A stretch of 64,000 nt of DNA, taken from assembly GCF_027158485.1 (NCBI RefSeq), contig NZ_JAMKYJ010000007.1. One strand, 5' to 3'. Under the pieces are notes generated by a model. It did no database searches and had not been told where the DNA came from. It was given only the letters and a program-made list of their open reading frames with translations. The translations under genes were made by a program, and so were the position numbers. This document shows positions 52,740 to 61,284 of this stretch, in pieces; position 1 is the stretch's first letter; the number at the start of each line of letters is the position of its first letter. Origin of the DNA: Oxalobacter formigenes (GTDB lineage: Bacteria; Pseudomonadota; Gammaproteobacteria; Burkholderiales; Burkholderiaceae_D).

Positions 52740-53986
52740 TGAATGTTTCCGATCAACTGATCATTCGGGGAAGCCGGGAGCATTTTGCCAGTCCGGCTGG
52801 GAATACTGATAGGTTCGAATGTCTTTATGTTATTTTGGGAAGAGGATGCTTCATCGTCAGTGCTATCGGCCTGAACCGGTTTCGCTCTTTCCAGACGTTT
52901 CATGCGTGGTGCCGGTTCAGGTTCGGATGTCGTGACAGAAGGATTGGCTGTTTCCGCAGGAATACTGGCAGGCACGGGCTGGTTCACCGATGCGGGAGTC
53001 TGGACAGGTTCGACAACTCTGACCGGTTCAACGGTTTCAACTGGTTCAACAACTTTGACCGGTTCAAACATTCTGACAGGCTCGGCAGCCTTTACGGGCT
53101 CTACGGTCTTGACTGGTTCGACAATTTTAACCGGTTCTGCAGTTTTGGCTGGTTCAGCTGCTTGAACGGTAGCTTTGACAGGTTCAACCGTTTTGACGGG
53201 TTCAACCACTTCAATTGGTTCAGCTGTCTTTACGGGCGCAGGCTTGCTGACGGGTTCGTCCGGAGCTGTGGACAGTTCGGCTTCTTTTTGTGATTTCGGT
53301 ACCGTTTCCGTTTCAGTTACATCTGGAACTTTCTTTTCTGATGCCTTGTACTCATCAGTTGAACTCTTCTTCTGTTTTTCTGTCGGAACCTTGTCGCCGG
53401 CAATATTCGAAAGATATTGTGCTTCATCCGGCAAATTGTCGTGGACGATGCGATCGACCAGATTGTCCTTGAAGAATACCGTTACCCGGTTTGTCGTCAA
53501 TGCGCCGTTCGGTTTCTGAAGCCTGAAGAGATAGTCCCAGCGGTTGGCGTGGAACATGTCGGTCAACAAAGGAGTACCCAGAACAAAACGGACCTGCTCT
53601 TTCGTCATACCGGGTTTCAGTTTGGAAAGCATCTCCGACGATACGAAGTTACCCTGCTGGATATCGACTTTGTATGGGGTCAGCTTACTGATCCATTTTC
53701 TCATGCCTTCCGGCTGCCTGTTCAGCTCGTTATCGTTTTCGCCAACAGGTTCGTTTTCTGTTCTGGTAACAGCAGGTTTTGTTTTCGGTACAGGTTTATC
53801 CGCTTCAATTGTCTTGACCGGTTTTTCATCTGTTGCTGCCGAAACAACAGATTTTTTATTTTCCGGCTGTTCAACTTCGTCAATGAGAGGATTCTTTGAG
53901 GCACAACTGATCAGCAAAACGGTTGTTGATGCAAGCAGTACAGGTGTGCGAATGAACCGCCACAGGCTGGCTATTTTGGTATGCAT
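52736..53986 (-). CDS. bamE: Outer-membrane assembly lipoprotein BamE with long repeat-rich extension
   Basis: BamE (SmpA/OmlA) is a lipoprotein of the beta-barrel assembly machine. The 416-residue product has a lipoprotein signal with Cys28 (VLLISCAS), a Lys/Pro/Glu-rich linker of about 75 residues, and the BamE domain at about 105-190 (LKPGMTKEQVRFVLGTPLL, RWDYLFRL, VTVFFKDNLVDRI). A tail of about 220 residues follows, which is dominated by xEPVKx hexads. E. coli BamE is only 113 residues. The tail resembles the extended Pro-rich spacer of TonB and could span the periplasm. ATG 53986 gives the best signal peptide. It is divergent from fur, as in other Burkholderiales. Confidence 0.92.
   Translation of the reverse strand: MHTKIASLWRFIRTPVLLASTTVLLISCASKNPLIDEVEQPENKKSVVSAATDEKPVKTIEADKPVPKTKPAVTRTENEPVGENDNELNRQPEGMRKWISKLTPYKVDIQQGNFVSSEMLSKLKPGMTKEQVRFVLGTPLLTDMFHANRWDYLFRLQKPNGALTTNRVTVFFKDNLVDRIVHDNLPDEAQYLSNIAGDKVPTEKQKKSSTDEYKASEKKVPDVTETETVPKSQKEAELSTAPDEPVSKPAPVKTAEPIEVVEPVKTVEPVKATVQAAEPAKTAEPVKIVEPVKTVEPVKAAEPVRMFEPVKVVEPVETVEPVRVVEPVQTPASVNQPVPASIPAETANPSVTTSEPEPAPRMKRLERAKPVQADSTDDEASSSQNNIKTFEPISIPSRTGKMLPASPNDQLIGNIQ
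52997..53224 (-). repeat. Degenerate 18-bp tandem repeat coding for xEPVKx hexads in bamE
   Basis: Twelve six-residue units of the form VEPVKT, AEPVKI, FEPVKV and similar occur in a row, broken once by four residues (TVQA). The DNA repeat is degenerate, mostly variants of GGTTCAAC and GTTTTGAC on the plus strand, so the protein sequence rather than the DNA appears to be conserved. Confidence 0.9.
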
Positions 53987-54095
53987 TACGAAGTTCGATC
54001 CTAGTAGCAATGATTGAGCAGATTTAACAAACACTATATGATAAAGCAGATATTAATACAGAACCAATTCAGAAACTCATATCATTCTCAAAACA

Positions 54096-54524
54096 ATGAG
54101 CAATAATCCTGCCGAATTGAAAGCAACGGGTCTTAAAGCGACTCTCCCAAGATTGAAAATTCTTGAAATTTTTCAAAAGAATTCCGTGCGTCATTTGAGT
54201 GCCGAAGATGTCTATCGTTTGCTTCTGTCGGAAAACCTCGAAATCGGACTGGCAACGGTTTATCGGGTTCTCACGCAATTTGAGCAGGCTGGGATATTAT
54301 CACGAAATTATTTCGAAACCGGTAAAGCCGTGTTCGAATTGAATGAAGGATCGCATCACGATCATATCGTCTGTCTCGATTGCGGTCGGGTTGAAGAGTT
54401 TCAGGATGATGAAATCGAGAAAAGACAGCATGAAATTGCGGATAAACATGGTTTCGAGATTGTCGATCATACTCTGGCAATTTACGGGCACTGTGTAAAA
54501 CCGGACTGCAAACACAAAAAGTGA
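54096..54524 (+). CDS. fur: Ferric uptake regulator Fur
   Basis: The 142-residue metalloregulator has the winged-helix domain (about 1-85, TLPRLKILEIFQ and GLATVYRVLTQFEQAGIL). The dimerisation/metal domain has SHHDHIVCLDCGRVEEF and a C-terminal CVKPDCKHKK. With Fe(II) it represses iron uptake genes; a likely target, feoAB, is in this window. It is divergent from bamE. The region just before its ATG contains a partial ATCATTCTC block reminiscent of a half Fur box, so autoregulation is possible but unproven. Confidence 0.97.
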   Translation: MSNNPAELKATGLKATLPRLKILEIFQKNSVRHLSAEDVYRLLLSENLEIGLATVYRVLTQFEQAGILSRNYFETGKAVFELNEGSHHDHIVCLDCGRVEEFQDDEIEKRQHEIADKHGFEIVDHTLAIYGHCVKPDCKHKK

Positions 54525-54554
54525 ACAGGCAAGATTCGTTCTTTTGACAGAAAT

Positions 54555-54587
54555 ATTAAAAAAGCCGCTTTAAGCGGCTTTTTTAAT
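54555..54587. terminator. Bidirectional terminator between fur and clcA
   Basis: A perfect palindrome with GCCGCTT/AAGCGGC core is flanked by AAAAAA and TTTTTT and can act on both convergent genes. Confidence 0.92.
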
Positions 54588-54593
54588 GCTTGT

Positions 54594-55940
54594 TCAGGAT
54601 GGCGCAGACCCGCTTTTTTTTGGTTCCGGATATTCAAAATTCTTGGCAAGAGCATGGTAAAGCGGAACGGGAGACACGAATTTTGAAACATAACTTGCGA
54701 GCAAGGCTGCCGTCATCAGTGAAAACAGCATGTGGCTGCTCCCTGTCATCTCCATGGTGATGATAAAAGAAGTCAGCGGAGACCGGGTGACCCCAGAGAG
54801 GTACGCAGCCATCACCAGAATAATCACGGCCCCATGTGGCGCCAGTCCAGGAAACAGTGCGAAGATATTGTCACCAATGCCAGCACCAACCGACAAGGTC
54901 GGTGCAAACAGGCCTCCCGGAATGCCGCTTAGTGTCGATACAAGCGTGGCGATGAATTTGGCGATGCCATAGAACCAGACGAGGACGTTTGTGTCGCTTT
55001 CCAGTGTCATGCGGGTAGGCTGGTAGCTGGTGCCGTAAACAAGGCCGTCAGTCATCAGTCCGAGAATAGCCACGATCAGGCCGCAGGCAGCCGCAAAAAG
55101 GACGGGGTGGCTTCGTACGACCCGTTTCACTTTTTCAGGTGGCGTGACCGAGATAATCTGGACTATCCGGCTGAACAGGCCGCCAATCAGCCCCCCGGCA
55201 ATTCCGCATACGAGAACAGCCGGAACATTACCCAGCAAGGTCATGGTCGCGTCAGTTTTACCGAAATAGGTATAGTTGCCGACACAGGCAATCGAGACCA
55301 GACCGGAAAGAATAACCGTCAACAATGTCGAACTGTGGGCTTTGAAAACATATTTTTTGGTGAGTTCTTCCATGGCGAACATAATGCCTGCCAGAGGGGT
55401 ATTGAAAGCGGCTGCGATACCGGCTGCACCACCTGCAAGAGCCAGAGTGCGGCGTTGTTCAGCCGTTTTCAGGGTGCCATATCCATAGAAAGCGTGCATG
55501 ATGGAGGCGCCAACCTGTACGGTAGGCCCTTCACGACCGATGGAAGCACCGATCGTCAAGCCCCCAAGCAGCATGGCTATTTTGCCGAACAGGATTTTTA
55601 TCGAAAGCAGATTGCTTTTTTTTGTGTGATCAGGGTCGTCGATGACGGCGATTGTTTGCGGAATACCGCTACCTTGCGTACCCGGAAAAAAACGTCTCGA
55701 GATCCAGGCGATCAGTGCAAATCCGGCAGGCATGTAAAAGAGTGCTGCCCAGGGAACGTGATTAACTATCCACTGATTGAGATCGAATGCGTAATTGCTC
55801 GATTCAGCCATGCCGACGCCTGCCAGACCGATAAGGACTGGCGCGAGTATCCATGCGCAGGTACGTCGCCAGTAACGGGCGGTTTTTTGAACGATAACCC
55901 TTTTGGTCGGATGGTGATGACTGAAATGCGGGAAAGACAT
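54594..55940 (-). CDS. clcA: ClC-type chloride channel or chloride/proton antiporter
   Basis: A 448-residue membrane protein with about ten or more helices and the three ClC selectivity signatures: GSGIPQ, GREGPTVQ (with the gating glutamate) and GGLFAPTLS. ClcA-type proteins exchange chloride for protons, for example in acid resistance. The tail lacks CBS domains. ATG 55940 is chosen; a longer start reaching 55985 would run through the operator-like palindrome. It faces a MarR regulator gene, which is the likely controller. Confidence 0.92.
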   Translation of the reverse strand: MSFPHFSHHHPTKRVIVQKTARYWRRTCAWILAPVLIGLAGVGMAESSNYAFDLNQWIVNHVPWAALFYMPAGFALIAWISRRFFPGTQGSGIPQTIAVIDDPDHTKKSNLLSIKILFGKIAMLLGGLTIGASIGREGPTVQVGASIMHAFYGYGTLKTAEQRRTLALAGGAAGIAAAFNTPLAGIMFAMEELTKKYVFKAHSSTLLTVILSGLVSIACVGNYTYFGKTDATMTLLGNVPAVLVCGIAGGLIGGLFSRIVQIISVTPPEKVKRVVRSHPVLFAAACGLIVAILGLMTDGLVYGTSYQPTRMTLESDTNVLVWFYGIAKFIATLVSTLSGIPGGLFAPTLSVGAGIGDNIFALFPGLAPHGAVIILVMAAYLSGVTRSPLTSFIITMEMTGSSHMLFSLMTAALLASYVSKFVSPVPLYHALAKNFEYPEPKKSGSAPS

Positions 55941-55972
55941 AATGGCTAGTAATCGTGTGTTTTGCGTATTAT

Positions 55973-55990
55973 TATATTTGGACAAATATA
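55973..55990. promoter_or_regulatory. Palindromic candidate MarR operator between clcA and marR
   Basis: TATATTT and AAATATA form a perfect inverted repeat with a 4-bp GGAC centre. This is the size and AT-rich form usual for MarR operators, and it lies in the 87-bp gap between the two divergent genes. Confidence 0.5.
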
Positions 55991-56027
55991 TTTCAAGCTT
56001 ATCTGGCTATTCAAGGCAATATTTTTA

Positions 56028-56528
56028 ATGAGCGGAAAACCTAAATCGGTACAGCATTCACGTGAACTCCCGCATCTGGGAATTCTTCAGAAATTCCGGA
56101 TTATTGTGAGTGCTGCCCAGAAATATTCCCAGCGGGTGGAAAAACAGCTTGGGGTGACTGGGGCACAGCTCTGGATCATGAAAGAAATCGATGTGAGTCC
56201 CGGACTGCGTGTCGGGGAAGTGGCAAAAAAACTCGCGATTCACCAGACGACGGCCAGCAATCTTCTGGATGCGCTTGAAAAGAAAGAAATGATTTGCAAG
56301 AGCCGTCAGGAAACGGATCAGAGAATCGTCAACCTGACGCTCACCGAAAAAGGACGATCATTGATGCAAAAAGCGCCGGAACCCGTCAGGGGCTTATTGC
56401 CGGAAGCCTTGTCCCAAATGAAGGACGACGATCTCATGCGACTGGGTGAGTCCATGGACGTTCTCTTGCACAGCATTCAGCAGGTGGACGAAGAATTTGC
56501 AATGCAACCGTTGCCGTTTACGATGTAA
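56028..56528 (+). CDS. MarR family transcriptional regulator
   Basis: The 166-residue protein has the MarR winged helix-turn-helix: GVTGAQLWIMKEIDVSPG, then VGEVAKKLAIHQTTASNLLD and the wing CKSRQETDQRIVNLTLTEKG. The ligand is unknown. It is divergent from clcA with an operator-like palindrome between them, so it may control both genes. I place the start at ATG 56028, because the frame upstream of it is hydrophobic and AT-rich and does not look like protein. Confidence 0.88.
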   Translation: MSGKPKSVQHSRELPHLGILQKFRIIVSAAQKYSQRVEKQLGVTGAQLWIMKEIDVSPGLRVGEVAKKLAIHQTTASNLLDALEKKEMICKSRQETDQRIVNLTLTEKGRSLMQKAPEPVRGLLPEALSQMKDDDLMRLGESMDVLLHSIQQVDEEFAMQPLPFTM

Positions 56529-56559
56529 AAAAGCCTGCAGGAAAACCTGCAGGCTTTTG
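56528..56559. terminator. Terminator between the MarR gene and groL
   Basis: AAGCCTGCAGG and CCTGCAGGCTT form an 11-bp stem with an AAAA loop. On the minus strand a T-run follows, so it serves groL best; for the plus strand the T-run is short. Confidence 0.85.
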
Positions 56560-56584
56560 CGTAATGCGGGTTTGAGAGGTTGAA

Positions 56585-58231
56585 TTACATCATTCCGCCC
56601 ATGCCTCCCATTCCACCCATACCGCCCATGCCACCCATATCAGGTGCCGGTTTTTCTTCAGGGATGTCATAGACCATGCAATCCGTGGTCAGCATCAATC
56701 CGGCGATGGAAGCGGCATTCTGCAGTGCGGAACGGGTAACCTTGGCCGGATCGACAACACCCATTTCGACCATGTCGCCATAGGTGCCGTTGGCTGCGTT
56801 GTAGCCGAAGTTTCCGGAACCTTCCATAACTTTGTTGACTACGACGGAAGCTTCTTCGCCGGCATTGTGAACGATCATGCGCAGTGGTTCTTCAACGGAA
56901 CGCATAACGATGTTGATACCTGCCTGCTGGTCGGCATTGTCAGCCTTGACCTTGGCGTTGGCACGGGCGCGCAGCAGGGCAACACCGCCGCCAGGGACAA
57001 TACCTTCTTCAACGGCAGCGCGGGTTGCGTGCAATGCATCTTCAACACGTGCTTTCTTTTCTTTCATTTCAACTTCGGTAGCGGCACCGACCTTGATGAC
57101 GGCAACACCGCCAGCCAGTTTGGCAATACGTTCCTGCAGTTTTTCCTTGTCGTAGTCGGAAGTGGCTTCTTCCATCTGGACGCGAACCTGTTTGACACGG
57201 GCTTCGATCGCATCAGCCTGACCGGCACCATCGATAATGGTGGTGTTTTCCTTGTTGACTTCAATGCGTTTTGCCTGGCCGAGTTGTTCCAGTGTGACGT
57301 TTTCCAGAGTCAGGCCGACTTCTTCTGCAATAACCTGTCCACCCGTCAGGATAGCGATGTCTTCCAGCATGGCCTTGCGACGGTCACCGAAACCGGGAGC
57401 CTTGACTGCGCAGGTTTTCAGGATACCGCGGATATTGTTGACAACCAGCGTAGCCAGAGCTTCACCTTCGATGTCTTCAGCGATGATCAGCAGCGGACGG
57501 CTGGCTTTGGCGACTTGTTCCAGAACCGGCAGCAGATCGCGGATATTGGAGATTTTCTTTTCGCAAAGCAGAATGTAAGGATTGTCCATCGTGACAGTCT
57601 GTTTTTCTGCATTGTTGATGAAGTAAGGAGACAGATAACCACGGTCGAATTGCATACCTTCGACGATATCCAGTTCGTCATTCAGGGATTTGCCGTCTTC
57701 AATGGTAATGACGCCTTCCTTGCCGACTTTTTCCATAGCTTCGGCGATACGTTCACCGATGGAGTGGTCGCTGTTGGCGGAAATGGAACCGACCTGTGCG
57801 ATTTCCTTGCTGGTGGTGCAAGGTTTGGCGATTTTTTTCAGTTCTTCGATGGTGGCTTCAACAGCCTTGTCGATGCCGCGTTTCAGATCCATTGGATTCA
57901 TACCTGCAGCAACGTATTTCATACCTTCGCGAACGATGGCCTGTGCCAGAACGGTAGCGGTCGTGGTACCGTCACCTGCGTTGTCACTGGTTTTGGAAGC
58001 GACTTCCTTGACCATCTGTGCGCCCATGTTCATGAGCTTGTCTTTCAGTTCGATTTCCTTGGCAACGGAAACGCCATCCTTGGTGATGGTCGGGGCGCCC
58101 CAGGTGCGTTCCAGAACAACGTTTCTGCCTTTAGGGCCCAGTGTGACCTTGACGGCGTCTGCCAGAATATTGACGCCTTCAACCATTTTGTTACGGCCGC
58201 TATCGCCGAATACGACTTCTTTAGCTGACAT
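56585..58231 (-). CDS. groL: Chaperonin GroEL
   Basis: The 548-residue HSP60 subunit forms the folding chamber. It shows GPKGRNVVLERTWGAPTITK, the ATP motif NAGDGTTTATVLAQ, and the typical C-terminal GGM repeats (five GGM-type units). It is the second gene of groSL, 64 bp after groS. Confidence 0.99.
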   Translation of the reverse strand: MSAKEVVFGDSGRNKMVEGVNILADAVKVTLGPKGRNVVLERTWGAPTITKDGVSVAKEIELKDKLMNMGAQMVKEVASKTSDNAGDGTTTATVLAQAIVREGMKYVAAGMNPMDLKRGIDKAVEATIEELKKIAKPCTTSKEIAQVGSISANSDHSIGERIAEAMEKVGKEGVITIEDGKSLNDELDIVEGMQFDRGYLSPYFINNAEKQTVTMDNPYILLCEKKISNIRDLLPVLEQVAKASRPLLIIAEDIEGEALATLVVNNIRGILKTCAVKAPGFGDRRKAMLEDIAILTGGQVIAEEVGLTLENVTLEQLGQAKRIEVNKENTTIIDGAGQADAIEARVKQVRVQMEEATSDYDKEKLQERIAKLAGGVAVIKVGAATEVEMKEKKARVEDALHATRAAVEEGIVPGGGVALLRARANAKVKADNADQQAGINIVMRSVEEPLRMIVHNAGEEASVVVNKVMEGSGNFGYNAANGTYGDMVEMGVVDPAKVTRSALQNAASIAGLMLTTDCMVYDIPEEKPAPDMGGMGGMGGMGGMGGMM

Positions 58232-58295
58232 GAAATTCTCCTAAATTAAATGTTTGTATGCCTGTGGAAAGCCTTTTGAGGCTTTTGCATGTTGA

Positions 58296-58586
58296 TCAGT
58301 TCTGGACAATTGCCATGACATCGGATTCATGCATGACGAGCAGTTCTTCGCCTTCAACCTTGACGGTCTGGCCCGAATATTTTCCGAAAAGAACGATGTC
58401 GCCGACTTTTACGTCGAGTGGCAGAACTTTGCCATCTTCCAGTACTTTGCCATTGCCAACGGCGATGACTTCGCCTTGATCAGGTTTTTCTGCCGCGTTA
58501 TCAGGAATGACGATTCCGGAAGCGGTGGTTTTTTCCTGGTCGACGCGTTTGACAATGATACGATCTTGCAAAGGACGAAGTTTCAT
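58296..58586 (-). CDS. groS: Co-chaperonin GroES
   Basis: The 96-residue lid subunit of the chaperonin begins MKLRPLQDRIIVKRVD. The mobile loop (TTASGIVIPDNAAEKP) and the C-terminal DVMAIVQ are intact. Its start at 58586 is the standard one. Its transcript begins at a sigma-70-like promoter with a CIRCE operator upstream. Confidence 0.98.
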   Translation of the reverse strand: MKLRPLQDRIIVKRVDQEKTTASGIVIPDNAAEKPDQGEVIAVGNGKVLEDGKVLPLDVKVGDIVLFGKYSGQTVKVEGEELLVMHESDVMAIVQN

Positions 58587-58693
58587 AGTGATTTCCTTAT
58601 AAATCAAAGTTTTATGTTTTATAGATAACGGCCTGAACGCTTCAGGCCACCTTAAATCTTTTGTCCTGTCATCAGGATCAAGAGAGCATGTTG

Positions 58694-58720
58694 TTAGCAC
58701 TCTCTTCTAATGAGTGCTAA
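58694..58720 (-). promoter_or_regulatory. CIRCE operator (HrcA binding site) of groSL
   Basis: TTAGCACTC, nine spacer bases and GAGTGCTAA form a perfect CIRCE inverted repeat. It begins inside the -10 hexamer of the groS promoter, so bound HrcA would block initiation. The hrcA gene is not in the window. Confidence 0.95.
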
Positions 58721-58748
58721 GTATATGGGCGGCACATAAAGATTTCAA
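58720..58748 (-). promoter_or_regulatory. Sigma-70-like promoter of groSL
   Basis: On the minus strand TTGAAA (58743-58748) and TATACT (58720-58725) are separated by exactly 17 bp. The last base of the -10 hexamer is the first base of the CIRCE repeat. Confidence 0.75.
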
Positions 58749-58843
58749 GATATAAGAAAATATTTTTTTCTCTTTGTGCGAAAACACAAAATATGGCGAT
58801 AGATGGAAATTAGAAAGCAGATCAGGGGCTTGAGTCCGGAAAT

Positions 58844-59110
58844 TTATTTGTCCATATCCGTTTTTTTGACAATACGGATGGGATGAACGTTTTCCTTTTG
58901 CGGAGGACATTTGCTGCAGCCACAGCAGTTGGGAAGATTGTTTTTCAACTGGTCGGGATTCATTTTTTTTGCCAGTCCTTCCGCATTCATCCATGTGAAC
59001 AGTCTGAAGAGGCTGCTGCGGATACGGTATTTTAGCGCATAAGAAGCCCCGTACCGGTAAAGAATACAGACCGATAAAATGATGATACATGTGACAATCA
59101 GATTCTGCAT
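58844..59110 (-). CDS. Small membrane protein with Cys cluster, downstream of feoB
   Basis: An 88-residue protein with one N-terminal transmembrane segment (LIVTCIIILSVCILYRYG), a basic stretch, and the cysteine cluster CCGCSKCPP near residues 67-75. I do not recognise a named family with certainty; it resembles the small Cys-containing proteins found next to feoB in Burkholderiales. It begins 2 bp after the feoB stop, so it belongs to the feo operon. It could be a FeoC-like partner or iron chaperone; that is inference. I placed the start at ATG 59110 because the earlier in-frame ATG lies within feoB. Confidence 0.75.
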   Translation of the reverse strand: MQNLIVTCIIILSVCILYRYGASYALKYRIRSSLFRLFTWMNAEGLAKKMNPDQLKNNLPNCCGCSKCPPQKENVHPIRIVKKTDMDK

Positions 59111-59112
59111 AT

Positions 59113-60945
59113 TCACGAACCCAGGAAAAATCCGGCAATATGGTAAGTCGCGAATGAAGCCAGATAGGCCAGACAAAACAGGTAAACCGCTGCAAATATC
59201 ATGACCCACCATGAATTCGTCTCACGCTTGATGACACCCAAAGTCGCAAAACACTGTGGCGCAAAAACGAACCATGCCAGCAACGATAAAGCAGTCGGCA
59301 AACTCCAGCTCGAAGACAGGAGCGAGGATAGCACGACAGACAGATCATCTCCACTCGCTGAAAGCGCATAAACGGTTCCCAGCGCACTTACCGCGATTTC
59401 CCTTGCGGCCATTGCCGGAATCAGGGCAACCGCGATTTGCCAGTTGAAACCGATGGGTTTGACAATATATTCCAGTAAATGTCCGAGTTGTCCCGCAAAA
59501 CTGTACTGAATGGCCGGTCCGACAGCTCCTTCAGGAGGCGACGGGAACGTTGACAAGGCCCATAACAATACGGACGTGGCGAAAATGATCGTACTGACTC
59601 TGATCAGAAATATTCGTGCGCGAATCCAGAGCCCTATCGCTACATTTCTGATTTGAGGCAGATGATAGGAGGGAAGTTCCATCAGAAGAGGCTGGTATTC
59701 GTTTTTCCCGACGAGCTGTTTCATGATCCAGGCAACGAAAATTGCGGCTACGATACCGCAAATATACAGGCAGAAGAGAACAAGTCCCTGAAGATTGAAC
59801 AGTCCCAATGTCCTGTTTGGAATGAAAGCGCCGATAATGAGCGAATATACGGGAAGGCGTGCCGAGCAAGTCATCAAAGGTGCGATCAGAATGGTAATGA
59901 TCCGGTCTTTTTTGTTTCTGATTGTCCGGGTGGCCATAATGCCCGGGACAGCGCATGCAAAACTGGAAAGCAAAGGAATAAACGCATGACCGGAAAGGCC
60001 GATGCTGCTCATCAGCTTGTCGAGCATAAAGGCTGCACGTGGCAGGTAGCCTGATTCCTCCAGAACCAGAATGAAAAAGAACAGGATCAGGATTTGCGGC
60101 AGGAAAACGACAATACTGCCCATCCCGGCAATAACTCCGTCGACGACAAGACTGCGCAAAATTCCGTCCGGAAGCATGACAGTGAAAAGACTGCCGACAC
60201 TTTCAACTCCGGCCTCGATCCATTCTTTCGGAAATTCTGCCCAGCTGAAAACAGCCTGAAACATGAAAAACAGGATAGCCAGAAGAATGGGGAACCCCAG
60301 CAAGGGATGCAAGACAAATGCATCAATGCGCTGATTCAGTGAATAGGTATCGGCATTTTTCCTGATGGCCGCACCCAGTATTTTTTTTATGTCGGCTGAC
60401 TCATCGGGATTCCGGACAGACGGACGGTTTATCAGGTCTTCCGGCTTGTCTAGAATGTCGAGAAGCGACTTGATGCCATCCGACTGAATGGCGGTGGTTT
60501 CGACAACCGGGATGCCCAGTTCTTTTTGCAATATGTCGAGATCGACGACCTGCCCGCTTTTTCTGGCAAGGTCAGTCATATTCAATGCGAGAACAGTGGG
60601 ATAACCCAATTGAATGACATCGATGATCAGTTTCAGGCTTCTTTTCAGATTCGTTGCATCGGCAACGAAAACAACCAGATCGATGGGAATGTCTTTTGTC
60701 TTGTCGATCAGCGCACTGCGCGTGATTTCTTCGTCCTGGGACAATGGTGTCAGACTGTATATTCCGGGCAGATCGATAATATGAAATTGCCGCCCGGCTT
60801 CAGTTGTGAGAGAACCTTCCTTGCGTTCGACCGTGACACCGGCGTAATTGGCGACTTTTTGATGAGAACCGGTAAGACGGTTGAAAAGGGCAGTTTTTCC
60901 GCAATTGGGATTGCCGATCAGGGCAATGGAAAGAGGATGATTCAT
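59113..60945 (-). CDS. feoB: Ferrous iron transporter B
   Basis: FeoB imports Fe(II). The 610-residue protein has an N-terminal G domain with Walker A GNPNCGKT (11-18), the DLPGIYSL switch and LNMTDLA (G4). The integral membrane part with two Gate domains follows (LLSSFACAVPGIMATR and PLMTCSARLPVY). It is shorter than E. coli FeoB (773 residues), as in many compact FeoB proteins. It lies 23 bp after feoA, and upstream of feoA is a Fur box. Confidence 0.96.
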   Translation of the reverse strand: MNHPLSIALIGNPNCGKTALFNRLTGSHQKVANYAGVTVERKEGSLTTEAGRQFHIIDLPGIYSLTPLSQDEEITRSALIDKTKDIPIDLVVFVADATNLKRSLKLIIDVIQLGYPTVLALNMTDLARKSGQVVDLDILQKELGIPVVETTAIQSDGIKSLLDILDKPEDLINRPSVRNPDESADIKKILGAAIRKNADTYSLNQRIDAFVLHPLLGFPILLAILFFMFQAVFSWAEFPKEWIEAGVESVGSLFTVMLPDGILRSLVVDGVIAGMGSIVVFLPQILILFFFILVLEESGYLPRAAFMLDKLMSSIGLSGHAFIPLLSSFACAVPGIMATRTIRNKKDRIITILIAPLMTCSARLPVYSLIIGAFIPNRTLGLFNLQGLVLFCLYICGIVAAIFVAWIMKQLVGKNEYQPLLMELPSYHLPQIRNVAIGLWIRARIFLIRVSTIIFATSVLLWALSTFPSPPEGAVGPAIQYSFAGQLGHLLEYIVKPIGFNWQIAVALIPAMAAREIAVSALGTVYALSASGDDLSVVLSSLLSSSWSLPTALSLLAWFVFAPQCFATLGVIKRETNSWWVMIFAAVYLFCLAYLASFATYHIAGFFLGS

Positions 60946-60968
60946 TGCGAATGAGTTTCCAGAACGGA

Positions 60969-61271
60969 TCAGTCAGCGTCGTTGCTGGCCTGTACGATGC
61001 GGATTTTTTCGGCTTCAGAACGACGAAGTGCAAAAATGGAATTGCCGACACGAATAGCCATCGGGTCTCTTCCGGGAAAAGCTTCAGCGTGAACCACTAT
61101 TTTTTCACCTGGCAAGAAACCAAGTTCCTGCAGCCTTGTCTTCATAAAAAGAGTCTCCTCATCATCGGCAAAGCCGATAATGATTGCAGAATCGCCTTTT
61201 TTGAGTTGAGCCAGATTGTCTATCGGCGTATCAACAGGGGCGGACAAGTTTTTTAGTAGAGCAAGGCCCAT
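60969..61271 (-). CDS. feoA: Ferrous iron transport protein A
   Basis: A 100-residue SH3-like FeoA protein that assists FeoB at the membrane. It has LAQLKKGDSAIIIGF, LQELGFLPGEKIVV and the C-terminal DPMAIRVGNSIFALRRSEA, all typical. It is the first gene of the feo operon, with a Fur-box-like site 14 nt before its ATG. Confidence 0.94.
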   Translation of the reverse strand: MGLALLKNLSAPVDTPIDNLAQLKKGDSAIIIGFADDEETLFMKTRLQELGFLPGEKIVVHAEAFPGRDPMAIRVGNSIFALRRSEAEKIRIVQASNDAD

Positions 61272-61284
61272 GAATTTATATTTT

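Noticed and set aside
52997..53224. Repeats considered as a CRISPR array
   Set aside because: The units are 18 bp, contiguous without spacers and in frame with bamE; no cas gene is near.
54069..54095. A Fur box directly before fur
   Set aside because: Only a half-site-like ATCATTCTC is present, too weak to list as an operator.
56867..58228. A 453-codon open frame opposite groL, rich in Phe and Asp
   Set aside because: The composition is the reverse-complement shadow of GroEL codons; no start signal or domain.
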